Translations under genes and position numbers: made by a program
Notes under the pieces: generated by a model
The model's database searches: none
Told to the model about the DNA's origin: nothing
Seen by the model: only the letters and a program-made list of their open reading frames with translations
Part shown: piece after piece, positions 50,850 through 59,939 of the stretch
Numbering within the stretch: the first letter of the stretch is position 1
Layout of the letters: every line of letters starts with the position of its first letter
Assembly: GCF_024972775.1 (NCBI RefSeq)
Contig: NZ_CP092282.1
Span: 1,178,001 to 1,242,000 of the forward strand
From: Dehalobacter sp. DCM
GTDB lineage: Bacteria; Bacillota; Desulfitobacteriia; Desulfitobacteriales; Syntrophobotulaceae
Reading direction: 5' to 3'
Length of the DNA: 64,000 nt

Positions 50850-51629
50850 TTGAATTTATCGGACCTTCTGCAATGGAACGTATCCTTATTCTTATTGATC
50901 CTGGCCCGATGGGCGGGCATGGTGATGCTGGCGCCGGTTTTTGGGGCGAATGGGGTACCCGTGATCGTCAGACTTGGATTGGCAACCGGATTATCTGCAG
51001 TCATCTTTCCTATGATCAGCGCAACAAACCCTGTCATACCGGCAGAACTTCTCCCCTGGGTTGCTCTATTGATTAAAGAAACCTTAATGGGGTTGGTCAT
51101 GGGTTTTCTGATGAACCTGATAACCAACATCATGCAGGGTGCAGGCCAGTTGATTGATTACCAAATGAGTTTCACAATGGGAAATGTCATTGACCCAATC
51201 AATGGAATGCAAAGCCCATTGTCTGGCAGTTTCCTGGCACTGATTGCAACGATGCTGCTTCTGGCAACAAACTCGCACTACTATATTCTCGCTGCAATTG
51301 TAAAAAGCTATCACTATCTTCCAATTAATCCAACGGGTCTATCTTACAGTCCTGCATTCTTTATCGCGATTACCTCAAAGGTTTTCGTTTTATCTCTTCA
51401 GATTGCCATGCCGATTTTTGGGGCAATCTTTCTGGCCGATATCGGGGTTGGATTATTATCAAAAACAGTCCCCCAGCTGAATATTTTCTCAGTCATATTT
51501 CCGGTAAAGATTATTTTCGGATTTGCTGTCTTCTGGCTGATGATGCCGGCATTTGGTGACTCTGTATCCCGAATTTTTGAAAACAGCATTGAGTGGCTAT
51601 ATGACTTATTCAGGGGGTGGAGCACATAG
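50850..51629 (+). CDS. fliR: Flagellar export gate protein FliR
   Basis: A 259-residue membrane protein with six or so helices, including LARWAGMVMLAPVFGANGVP and GQLIDYQMSFTMGNVIDP. It completes the FliPQR channel. The start is TTG with GGAGG upstream. Its end overlaps flhB by 13 bases. Confidence 0.95.
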   Translation: MNLSDLLQWNVSLFLLILARWAGMVMLAPVFGANGVPVIVRLGLATGLSAVIFPMISATNPVIPAELLPWVALLIKETLMGLVMGFLMNLITNIMQGAGQLIDYQMSFTMGNVIDPINGMQSPLSGSFLALIATMLLLATNSHYYILAAIVKSYHYLPINPTGLSYSPAFFIAITSKVFVLSLQIAMPIFGAIFLADIGVGLLSKTVPQLNIFSVIFPVKIIFGFAVFWLMMPAFGDSVSRIFENSIEWLYDLFRGWST

Positions 51630-52684
51630 CAGAAAAAAGGTTCCCGGCAACTGCCAAGAAAAAACAAGAAGCACGAAAAAAGGGCCAAATCCTAAAAAGT
51701 CAGGAACTCGTTTCTGCGGTTATGCTTCTGGCAATGGTCGGTGTACTGAGAATCTGGCTTCCCGATGTGTTTAACCGTATTGCTAAACTTTTTGTCATTG
51801 TGACCAGTATTAACACGGAATGGACGATATCGTCCGTTGGTCACATCGCTGTGACCATGATGGAACAGTGTCTTTATATCATGGCACCGATTTTCGGGGT
51901 AGCTTTCGTTGTTGCCATTGCCGTAAATTATTTTCAGGTAGGTGCTTTATTTGTAATCGACCCGATCATGCCCAAGTTATCCCGGCTTAATCCCTTAGAG
52001 GGAATAAAAAGGATGTTTGGATTAAAAGCCCTGGTCCAGTTGGTTAAGTCCCTCCTCAAGGTAATCATCATAGGCTATTTCCTGTATGATGTCCTGCGCA
52101 GTAATATGAGCATTTTCCCTGCACTGCAGACAGTGTCTGTCGGGCAATCGGTTATCCTGCTCAGTGATTTGCTTTTTGAACTGGCCTGGAAAATTGCTCT
52201 CGCTTTCTTTATCGTCGCACTTATAGACTTTCTTTACCAATGGTGGGAATACGAAAAAAATCTTCGCATGTCCCATGAAGAAATTAAAGAAGAATTTAAA
52301 CAGATGGAAGGCGACCCGCAAATCAAAGGCCAAATCAAAAAAAGACAACGGATGATGGCAATGCGGCGAATGATGCAAGACCTTAAAACAGCCGATGTTG
52401 TCATTACCAACCCGACGCACTATGCCGTCGCCTTAAAGTATGATCAGACTAAATTTGCCGCACCGTATGTTGTGGCTAAAGGGCAGAATGAAGTGGCGCT
52501 GAGAATCAGAGCCATTGCTGAAGAGAACAAAATCGTTATTATGGAGAATAAACCTTTAGCCCGTGCGCTTTATTCCCAGGTTGACCTGGGAGAAGCCGTT
52601 CCGGCTGAGTTATATAAAGCGGTTGCGGAGATACTGGCGTTTGTCTACCGCCTCAATAAACGCAGAACCAATACCAGTGCCTAG
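51617..52684 (+). CDS. flhB: Flagellar export switch protein FlhB
   Basis: A 355-residue protein: four membrane helices and a cytoplasmic domain with the self-cleavage site NPTHYAVAL at about residue 265. Cleavage after Asn switches export from hook to filament proteins. The start is GTG within the end of fliR. The partner ruler FliK is encoded at 59940-61280. Confidence 0.95.
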   Translation: MEHIAEKRFPATAKKKQEARKKGQILKSQELVSAVMLLAMVGVLRIWLPDVFNRIAKLFVIVTSINTEWTISSVGHIAVTMMEQCLYIMAPIFGVAFVVAIAVNYFQVGALFVIDPIMPKLSRLNPLEGIKRMFGLKALVQLVKSLLKVIIIGYFLYDVLRSNMSIFPALQTVSVGQSVILLSDLLFELAWKIALAFFIVALIDFLYQWWEYEKNLRMSHEEIKEEFKQMEGDPQIKGQIKKRQRMMAMRRMMQDLKTADVVITNPTHYAVALKYDQTKFAAPYVVAKGQNEVALRIRAIAEENKIVIMENKPLARALYSQVDLGEAVPAELYKAVAEILAFVYRLNKRRTNTSA

Positions 52685-52719
52685 CAGACGAATTAAACAA
52701 GCGGCAACAAAGGGGGATA

Positions 52720-54798
52720 ATGGCTTTGGCAACATCGACCACGAGTGGAAGAATTATAAGAAATACCGATATTATCGCGGCTATCGCCATCGTCGGGATC
52801 ATTGTTGTCATGGTTATCGGAGTACCTGCGGAATTATTGGATATTCTGATCACCGTCAATATCACCGGCTCCGTCCTGATACTGATGCTTGCCGTTTTTA
52901 CCAAAGATCCGTTGGATTTTTCCGTGCTACCGTCCCTACTTTTAATTATGACCCTGTTCCGCTTGTCTTTAAATTTAACGACAACTAAGCTTATTTTACA
53001 AGAAGCAGAAGCCGGTCAAGTAATCCAACAGTTTGGACAGTTGGTTATCGGAGGGAATCCGGTGGTTGGTTTTATTGTTTTTGCTATCCTTGTTGTTGTT
53101 CAGTTTATTGTCATCACGAAAGGTGCCGAGCGCGTCTCCGAAGTTGGCGCACGCTTTACCTTGGATGCGATGCCAGGGAAACAAATGAGTATTGACGCTG
53201 ATCTTAATGCCGGTATTATCAATGACCAGGAAGCGCGGATTCGGAGGCAAAAAATCCAGAAAGAAGCAGACTTTTATGGGGCTATGGACGGTGCCAGTAA
53301 ATTCGTCAAAGGGGACGCCATTGCTGCGATCATCATCCTGCTCATCAATATTGTCGGCGGCTTTATTACCGGCATGATCATGCACAAGATGGAGATTACC
53401 GAGGCGCTCTATACATATACGCTGTTAACCATCGGTGACGGACTTGTTACCCAGATCCCGGCACTTTTGATATCGACAGCTACGGGTCTGGTTGTCACCC
53501 GGGCCGCTTCCGATTCTAACTTGGGTCAGGATCTGACGAAACAGCTCTTCAGTACCCCAAAGGCATTATATATCACTTCCGGGGTACTCATTGCCTTAGC
53601 CATGCTTGGCTTACCCGTTGTCCCGCTAACTATCCTTGCTGTTGCCACGGCGGGTGTCGGATATTATCTGCAGCGAAATTCGGCAGTGACGGCGAAACAG
53701 GAAATGGCGGCGGCTGCCAAAAGCAACGTGGACGAAGCGAAGAAAACGGAAAACATCATGAATATGCTGGGCGTTGATTATATGGAATTGGAGATTGGCT
53801 ATGCGCTCATTCCACTTGTGGACTCCGGCCAAGGCGGGGATCTCTTGGACAGGATCATTTTGATCCGGAGGCAGTTAGCCGGAGAGCTGGGCTTTATCGT
53901 CCCCGTGATCCGGGTACGTGATAATATGAACCTCATGCCGAATCAATACAGTATAAAGATTAAAGGAGCAGAGGTGGCCAGCGGCGATTTGATGACTGAG
54001 CATTATTTAGCTTTCAGCGGTGGTATGGAAGATGAATCGATACAGGGTATTCCAACCAAAGAACCGGCGTTTGGTCTTGATGCCAAATGGATTACAGCCT
54101 CGGTAAGGGAAAAGGCTGAAATGTTCGGGTATACGGTCGTTGATACACCGACGGTGCTGGCGACGCATTTGACCGAAGTCATCAAGTCCCATGCGCATGA
54201 AATTATGAGCCGTCAAGATGTGAAGAAGCTTATTGACCATGTCAAAGAGCAGTCACCCGCGGTAGTGGACGAGCTTATCCCGGATCTTTTAAGCTTGGGA
54301 CATGTCCAGAAGGTGTTGGGTAATTTGCTAAGGGAACGGGTATCCATCAAAGACATGAGCACCATCTTGGAAACATTGGCTGATCATGCGGTTATGACAA
54401 AGGATATTGACAGATTGACGGAACATGTCCGTCAAGGGCTTGCCCGGCAAATCATTCAGCCCTTTCTCAATCCGCAGAAAAAACTGCCTGTAATTACGCT
54501 GGATCCGCGAATCGAGCAGATGATTCTTGATAACCTGAGACCTTCGGATTATGGCAGTTATGTTAATCTTGATCCAAATATTCTGCAAAGACTCTTAAAA
54601 CGCATCGGAGCCCAGGTAGAAAGAGTTGTCCTAAACGGTCATACGCCGGTGATACTCTGTGCGCCAGTGGTCAGGATAAATTTGAAAAGGATGACTGAAA
54701 GACAGCTGCCCCAGTTGGCTGTCCTGTCATATAACGAATTGGTACAAGGTGTCGAAGTACAAGCATTAGGAATGGTGGTGCTGGACAATGAGGGTTAA
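52720..54798 (+). CDS. flhA: Flagellar export gate protein FlhA
   Basis: A 692-residue protein: eight N-terminal membrane helices with the FHIPEP-family signature (DFSVLPSLLLIMTLFRLSLN), the conserved loop GAERVSEVGARFTLDAMPGK, and a large C-terminal cytoplasmic domain that docks chaperone-substrate complexes. It has an AGGGGG site. The last codons overlap flhF. Confidence 0.97.
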   Translation: MALATSTTSGRIIRNTDIIAAIAIVGIIVVMVIGVPAELLDILITVNITGSVLILMLAVFTKDPLDFSVLPSLLLIMTLFRLSLNLTTTKLILQEAEAGQVIQQFGQLVIGGNPVVGFIVFAILVVVQFIVITKGAERVSEVGARFTLDAMPGKQMSIDADLNAGIINDQEARIRRQKIQKEADFYGAMDGASKFVKGDAIAAIIILLINIVGGFITGMIMHKMEITEALYTYTLLTIGDGLVTQIPALLISTATGLVVTRAASDSNLGQDLTKQLFSTPKALYITSGVLIALAMLGLPVVPLTILAVATAGVGYYLQRNSAVTAKQEMAAAAKSNVDEAKKTENIMNMLGVDYMELEIGYALIPLVDSGQGGDLLDRIILIRRQLAGELGFIVPVIRVRDNMNLMPNQYSIKIKGAEVASGDLMTEHYLAFSGGMEDESIQGIPTKEPAFGLDAKWITASVREKAEMFGYTVVDTPTVLATHLTEVIKSHAHEIMSRQDVKKLIDHVKEQSPAVVDELIPDLLSLGHVQKVLGNLLRERVSIKDMSTILETLADHAVMTKDIDRLTEHVRQGLARQIIQPFLNPQKKLPVITLDPRIEQMILDNLRPSDYGSYVNLDPNILQRLLKRIGAQVERVVLNGHTPVILCAPVVRINLKRMTERQLPQLAVLSYNELVQGVEVQALGMVVLDNEG

Positions 54799-56008
54799 AC
54801 GGTTTGTCGGTGATAATGTGACGGATACAATGAGTAAAATCAAGAAGGATCTGGGGCCTGAGGCTGTCATTCTTCAAACACGCCAGATCAAAGAAGGCGG
54901 ATTCCTGGGTTTTTTCGCCCGGACCAAAGTGGAAATCACCGCAGCCATCGAAGAAAAAATCCAGCCCCCCCTCGACATAGCGGCTGGGTTGGAATCTTTG
55001 GAAATAGCTGAAGAACATAACAGACACATTAATTCGGATGTCATCAAGAAAGCCTACGAAGCGTATCGGGATAAGGAAAACGAGAATACGTGGAAAAATG
55101 AAGCAAAGTCGGAATTAACTGAGTATGCAAATTTAGAAATCAAAGAAATGCACAGCATACTCAAAGAGATCAAAGGCCATCTGGATAATACAGACTATCA
55201 GATACAAGCGGAAAGCAAACCGTATAGGGACTGGAAAGATTATTTGACCGAACAGGGTATAAGCAGCGGATTAAGCACAAACCTTCTTAATCAGTTAAAA
55301 ATGAAACTGAGTGATGACGAGTGGAAATCCAGCGATGCCGTTATTTCTGCCTTAACCAACGAGGTATCTGCTCTTTGTACCAATACGACCACGATCCGGC
55401 CACGAAAGACAAAAACCCTCGTTGTCGCCATGGTGGGACCAACCGGGGTTGGCAAAACAACGACGATCGGTAAACTGGCTGCCGGGTTCAGTATCATTGA
55501 AAGAAGAAAAGTCGCTCTGGTAACTGCGGATACCTTCCGGGTTGCCGCCGTAGAACAGCTCCGCACTTTTGGAGAAATCATCGGAGTCCCTGTCGAAGTG
55601 GTTATGACACCCGATAGCTTGAAGGAAGCTATCGATCATCACCGGGACAAAGAACTGATATTCATTGATACGGCTGGAAGAAGCCCCCAACATGACCTCC
55701 ATATGTCGGAACTCGATGCCTTTCTTAAAAAAGCACAACCTGACATGACCATGCTGGTGACCAGTGTAACCACCAGTTTCGCAGACCAAATCAAAGTTTT
55801 TGATAAATTCAAACCCATCGCTACGCATTTGATCCTAACGAAACTCGACGAGAGTTATTCTCTTGGATCCATACTGGACTTATTGGTAACGACCAATTTG
55901 CCTGTGGCTTATTTAACTAACGGACAGAATGTTCCGGATGATATTGACGCAGCTACTTCAGAGAAACTTACCCGGTACGTTCTAGGGAAGGGGATTCAGA
56001 ATGGTTGA
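54788..56008 (+). CDS. flhF: Signal-recognition-type GTPase FlhF
   Basis: A 406-residue SRP-family GTPase. The N-terminal B domain (MRVKRFVGDNVTDTMSKIKK) leads to a linker and then an NG domain with GPTGVGKTTTIGKLAAGF, TADTFRVAAVEQLRTF, DTAGRSPQ and LTKLDES. FlhF places the flagellar base in the membrane. It overlaps flhA upstream and flhG downstream. Confidence 0.95.
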   Translation: MRVKRFVGDNVTDTMSKIKKDLGPEAVILQTRQIKEGGFLGFFARTKVEITAAIEEKIQPPLDIAAGLESLEIAEEHNRHINSDVIKKAYEAYRDKENENTWKNEAKSELTEYANLEIKEMHSILKEIKGHLDNTDYQIQAESKPYRDWKDYLTEQGISSGLSTNLLNQLKMKLSDDEWKSSDAVISALTNEVSALCTNTTTIRPRKTKTLVVAMVGPTGVGKTTTIGKLAAGFSIIERRKVALVTADTFRVAAVEQLRTFGEIIGVPVEVVMTPDSLKEAIDHHRDKELIFIDTAGRSPQHDLHMSELDAFLKKAQPDMTMLVTSVTTSFADQIKVFDKFKPIATHLILTKLDESYSLGSILDLLVTTNLPVAYLTNGQNVPDDIDAATSEKLTRYVLGKGIQNG

Positions 56009-56870
56009 TCAAGTCAGTACACTCCGAAAACTGGCGGAGGAAAGAGTGGAAGCCGTGCCCGGCAAAATGCGGGTGATCGCTGTCAGCAGCGGCAAAGGAG
56101 GTGTTGGGAAAACGACCTTTGTTGTGAATTTGGCCCTCGCTCTGGCTGAATACAATTATAAGGTAATTATCCTCGACGGCGACTTAGGCTTAGCCAATGT
56201 CGATGTTGCTTTTGGGATAACGCCAAAATACAGCATCAAGCATCTGCTATCCGGGGAAAAGAAGATCGAAGACATCCTCTATCCGATAGGCCGTGATATC
56301 AAGGTGTTGCCGGGTGCGTCCGGGGTTGTTGAGCTGGCTAATCTGGACAGAGGGCAGTTGAAAAATGTACTGGTCAATTTTGGCCGGTTGGAAAAAATGG
56401 CGGATATCCTGCTGATTGATACCGGGGCGGGACTCGGTCATACCGTCTTGAATTTTATCGGCGCATCAGACGATGTGATTGTTATGCTGACATCGGAGCC
56501 GCCGTCGATGACCGATGCCTATGGACTGATAAAATCAATTAAGAGCCCTTCGGGAAAACACAATATAAATGTGGTGGTTAACCGGATCAAAAATGAGCAA
56601 GAAGCACATCAATCCTTTGAACGCTTGGAACGCGCTGTGAAAAAATTCATTGGAATACCGATTAATCTGCTGGGCTGGATCTATGATGACCCGTCAGTAG
56701 GGCGTTCTGTAATGGAACAAAGACCAGTCGGATTGTCTCAGCAGCATAGCCCAGCGTTTCAATGTGTCCAATGGATCGCAGGCAATGTTACCGGCGTTTA
56801 TTTACAGCCACCCACACCGAACAATGGTATAAAAGGCTTCATCACATCCCTGCTTAAATTAAATAAATAA
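56001..56870 (+). CDS. flhG: MinD-like ATPase FlhG (YlxH)
   Basis: A 289-residue deviant-Walker ATPase: SSGKGGVGKTTFVVNLALAL, ILDGDLGLANVDVAFG and LIDTGAG. It has an N-terminal extension that can stimulate FlhF and controls flagellar number and place. It overlaps flhF by eight bases. Confidence 0.94.
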   Translation: MVDQVSTLRKLAEERVEAVPGKMRVIAVSSGKGGVGKTTFVVNLALALAEYNYKVIILDGDLGLANVDVAFGITPKYSIKHLLSGEKKIEDILYPIGRDIKVLPGASGVVELANLDRGQLKNVLVNFGRLEKMADILLIDTGAGLGHTVLNFIGASDDVIVMLTSEPPSMTDAYGLIKSIKSPSGKHNINVVVNRIKNEQEAHQSFERLERAVKKFIGIPINLLGWIYDDPSVGRSVMEQRPVGLSQQHSPAFQCVQWIAGNVTGVYLQPPTPNNGIKGFITSLLKLNK

Positions 56871-56948
56871 CAAAAAAAACGACATAACCAATCGATTGCG
56901 CTGCAATACCTACTTTACTTAAACAATCATGGCCAGGGGGGACTAACA

Positions 56949-57587
56949 CTGAGCACAGATGAACTATTCGAAGGATTAAGCATACAAATCATAGTCCATG
57001 ACGGCGATTATAAGGGCAGATATCGAACCAGAATCGAAGAAATCGGACAGAAAATCATCACCATTGGTGTTCCGGTCTTAGAAGGCCAATTCATACCGCT
57101 CAGAGTCGGAACGCCATTGGAAGTGGTGTTTGCCAATGAAATTTCTGCCTATTCCTTTGCAGCGACTGTATTAAAAAGATATGACGTTCCCATTCCAACG
57201 CTTATCATCGAATATCCGGAGAAAATCAATAAGATTCAAAGAAGACGATATGTCAGAGTTCAAGCCATAAGCCCAGTAAAATATTACGTAATGGAAAATG
57301 AAGCGTATAGCCCGGAAAAAATCGGGTATATGCATGATATAAGCGGCGGGGGGATGCTTTTTCAGTCAAAAGAGGCATTACCCGTACGCACCCGGCTGAT
57401 GCTGGAGTGGAACCTATGCGGCATCGAGTTTAAACTATCAGCCCTTGTTATCCGTTCTCAAAAGGAAGATGAGAAAACATACCTCATATCGGTGGAGTTT
57501 TTTGATATAACCGAAAGAATGCGTGACAAAATTATTCGTATTGTATTTGAAATACAACGGGAGATTCGAAAGAAAGGACTGGGTTAA
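56949..57587 (+). CDS. ycgR: YcgR-like c-di-GMP receptor with PilZ domain, probable CTG start
   Basis: A 212-residue protein. The N-terminal YcgR domain (LSTDELFEGLSIQIIVHDGD onward, 1-95) is followed by a PilZ domain with RRRYVRVQ and DISGGGMLF, the c-di-GMP-binding motifs. Family members slow the motor when c-di-GMP is high. No ATG, GTG or TTG exists in frame between the stop at 56868-56870 and a TTG at 57117, which would delete the YcgR domain. CTG at 56949, seven bases after AGGGGGG, is therefore the best start. It lies between flhG and cheC. Confidence 0.82.
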   Translation: MSTDELFEGLSIQIIVHDGDYKGRYRTRIEEIGQKIITIGVPVLEGQFIPLRVGTPLEVVFANEISAYSFAATVLKRYDVPIPTLIIEYPEKINKIQRRRYVRVQAISPVKYYVMENEAYSPEKIGYMHDISGGGMLFQSKEALPVRTRLMLEWNLCGIEFKLSALVIRSQKEDEKTYLISVEFFDITERMRDKIIRIVFEIQREIRKKGLG

Positions 57588-57590
57588 ATT

Positions 57591-58187
57591 ATGGAGATAT
57601 CCACAATTCGGCTCGAAGCACTCAAAGAAATTGGGAATATCGGCTCGGGGCATGCCGCAACCGCACTATCCAAACTCCTTGATACCAGGATCAATATGTC
57701 TGTCCCCAAGGTATGGACGGTCGCATTGAAAGATCTCAGCGAAGCACTGGGGGAGTATGATACACCTCAAGTTGCGCTTTATCTTAAAGTTGAAGGAAAC
57801 GCCCCCGGTAAAGCACTATTTATTCTATCTTTGGAAAGTGCCGAATACATTGCGCAGACGTTGCTGCGATATACAGAACGTCCGGACTTATTCTCAGATG
57901 AGATGGCACAGTCCGCTTTGCGCGAGGTAGGAAATATTCTTGTTAGTTCTTTTGTCATTGCCCTATCCGAAATATCCGGAATCAATCTCCATCCATCCGT
58001 GCCTGCATTGGCTATCGATATGGTCGGGGCGATCATGGACGCGGTTTTATTGGAAGAAGGAATTATTGACGACAACGTTCTGATTATTGATACAAAACTG
58101 TCGGGTGTCGAAGAAATGAAAGGAAAGTTCTTCTATATTCCGAACGAGGGTTCATTAGATAAATTGTTGGGAGTATTTGGTATATGA
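57591..58187 (+). CDS. cheC: CheY-P phosphatase CheC
   Basis: A 198-residue protein with two phosphatase motifs, EIGNIGSGHAATALSKLL near the N-terminus and EVGNILVSSFVIALSEI in the middle. CheC dephosphorylates CheY-P and binds CheD. It overlaps cheD by four bases (ATGA). Confidence 0.93.
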   Translation: MEISTIRLEALKEIGNIGSGHAATALSKLLDTRINMSVPKVWTVALKDLSEALGEYDTPQVALYLKVEGNAPGKALFILSLESAEYIAQTLLRYTERPDLFSDEMAQSALREVGNILVSSFVIALSEISGINLHPSVPALAIDMVGAIMDAVLLEEGIIDDNVLIIDTKLSGVEEMKGKFFYIPNEGSLDKLLGVFGI

Positions 58188-58666
58188 ATACAACAATCAT
58201 GGTAGGCATGGCTGATTTTAAAGTAGGAAGATCGCCTGACAAGCTTATGACTGCGGGGCTGGGTTCCTGTATCGGTGTCTGTATCTATGATCTTCAGGCG
58301 AAAATTGGTGGGATGGCGCATATCATGCTGCCCAACTCGGTGGAGAGCCTACAGGGGAACCCGCTTAAATATGCGGATACCTGTATCGTTATGATGCTGG
58401 AGGAACTCTATAAACTGGGTGTTATCAAGTCCCGGCTAAAGGCAAAGATGGCCGGCGGTGCTCAAATGTTTTCTTTCGGCGATAAGAAACCCTTGCTACG
58501 AATAGGCGAACGTAATGCAGAAGCTGTGCAGCAGGAATTGAAAAAAGCGGGTATACCGCTTTTGGTATACGACATCGGTGGAAATTTCGGCAGAACCATC
58601 ACTTTCGATATTCAGACAGGTGATTTAAATGTCAGAACCATCAATCATGGGGAAAAGGTGATTTGA
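58184..58666 (+). CDS. cheD: Receptor glutamine deamidase CheD
   Basis: A 160-residue enzyme with catalytic Cys in TAGLGSCIGVCIYD, His in GGMAHIMLPN and Thr in the following loop. It deamidates chemoreceptors and swaps between receptor and CheC. No chemoreceptor gene is in the window. Confidence 0.95.
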   Translation: MNTTIMVGMADFKVGRSPDKLMTAGLGSCIGVCIYDLQAKIGGMAHIMLPNSVESLQGNPLKYADTCIVMMLEELYKLGVIKSRLKAKMAGGAQMFSFGDKKPLLRIGERNAEAVQQELKKAGIPLLVYDIGGNFGRTITFDIQTGDLNVRTINHGEKVI

Positions 58667-59070
58667 TGTCTTTCACCGAGCAAACATTCAATACGTATTT
58701 GATTCGGATTTCCGTAGCTGCAGCCATAATAGCACTCTTATTTTCCGCATTTAATGGCTATGATTACGTTGCGATCATCCTGCGGACAATACTGTCTTTT
58801 GCATTTATTTATATATTAGGCAAAGGTCTGGGGGCACTGTGGAAGAAGTTTGAATCTCCGCCTCCCGTCGTCGAGGAGGATAACCGATCAGCTAAGATAG
58901 ACATTTTGCTCGGGGAGATCAATGAGTTGGAGAATGAAATTAAAGCAGCACAGAATCAGTCATCGGCAGTTTACCCAGGGCAAATCAACAATGCTGTGAT
59001 CGACGGACTTTCGGATACCGCCAAGAAAGCTGAAATTGTTAGGAAGATGGGCTGGGGAGAGGACGCATAA
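58666..59070 (+). CDS. Membrane protein of unknown function between cheD and sigD
   Basis: A 134-residue protein with two predicted membrane helices (about 13-30 and 36-57), then a Pro-rich turn (SPPPVVEED) and a coiled-coil-like tail (IDILLGEINELENEIKAA). It starts at the cheD stop (one-base overlap) and is followed by sigD 16 bp later, so it belongs to the operon. No family is recognised; in Bacillus swrB, a single-helix protein, occupies the place after sigD. It might act on the export gate or on sigD activity, which is only a guess from position. Confidence 0.65.
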   Translation: MSFTEQTFNTYLIRISVAAAIIALLFSAFNGYDYVAIILRTILSFAFIYILGKGLGALWKKFESPPPVVEEDNRSAKIDILLGEINELENEIKAAQNQSSAVYPGQINNAVIDGLSDTAKKAEIVRKMGWGEDA

Positions 59071-59086
59071 GGAGGTGTCGCAGCGA

Positions 59087-59836
59087 ATGTATCAAGGTCA
59101 ATATGTCATGAAAAAAGGTTCCTGGTCGGAAGAATATCTCGAAAAGTATTTACCGCTGGTGAAACGTATTGCCGGCCGGTTAGCAATTTCTCTTCCTGAA
59201 CATGTCGACCAGGAGGATCTTTATGGCTATGGTGTTTTCGGTCTGCTTGATGCTCTTAACCGATTTGATCCAAGCCGCGGTGTTAAGTTTGAGACATATG
59301 CCACGTTAAGGATCAGGGGTTCAATCATTGACGGATTAAGAGCGATGGATTGGGTTCCGCATTCCGCGCGACAGAAAGTCAAACAAGTTACGCAGGGATT
59401 TACCTATCTGGAAAATACAATTGGCCGCAGCCCAACAACAGAAGAAGCTGCTGCTTATCTGAACATGACTGTTTCAGAACTAAATGAAACGCTGCTTCAG
59501 GGACAATATATGACCTTGGTCTCACTAGAAGATGTCAATACGACCGATATTAACGACAACACAGTATCCCCTCTTGATCTTCTAATAGATCAAAGCTCCC
59601 AGGAGTCATTTAGTCAAATTGAAAAAGAAGAACAAAAACAAATTCTCGTTGACGCCATCGAAAAATTATCTGAAAAAGAAAAAATGGTTGTCGCACTTTA
59701 TTACCGTGAAGAGTTAACGTTAAAAGAGATTGCCGCGATCATGAACCTCTCCGAATCGAGGATTTCGCAAATCCATTCCCAGGCAATATTAAGGTTAAGA
59801 GGAAGTCTTGGGCGTCAGAAAAAGAATTTATTTTAG
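59087..59836 (+). CDS. sigD: Flagellar sigma factor sigma-28 (SigD/FliA)
   Basis: A 249-residue sigma factor. Region 2 (DLYGYGVFGLLDALNRFDPS then FETYATLRIRGSIIDGLRAM), region 3 (WVPHSARQKVKQVTQ) and region 4 (LTLKEIAAIMNLSESRISQI) are all present. It directs late flagellar genes such as flagellin and is held by FlgM. ATG at 59087 follows AAGGAGG; a start at 59036 would overlap the previous gene. Confidence 0.96.
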   Translation: MYQGQYVMKKGSWSEEYLEKYLPLVKRIAGRLAISLPEHVDQEDLYGYGVFGLLDALNRFDPSRGVKFETYATLRIRGSIIDGLRAMDWVPHSARQKVKQVTQGFTYLENTIGRSPTTEEAAAYLNMTVSELNETLLQGQYMTLVSLEDVNTTDINDNTVSPLDLLIDQSSQESFSQIEKEEQKQILVDAIEKLSEKEKMVVALYYREELTLKEIAAIMNLSESRISQIHSQAILRLRGSLGRQKKNLF

Positions 59837-59870
59837 GTTTATAAACCATTGTCTTTATTCGGTAGATTGA

Positions 59871-59898
59871 TTAAAGTAAAAGACGTCTTTTTACGATA
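59871..59898 (+). promoter_or_regulatory. Candidate sigma-28 promoter ahead of fliK
   Basis: TAAA (59871-59874), 16 bases, then TACGATAA (59891-59898), which matches GCCGATAA at six of eight. The spacer contains the palindrome AAAAGACGTCTTTT. The gap between sigD and fliK (103 bp) is otherwise empty. Confidence 0.45.
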
Positions 59899-59939
59899 AA
59901 TTAAGTAGTCATTTTTCAATACTTAATGGAGGTGAAAGG

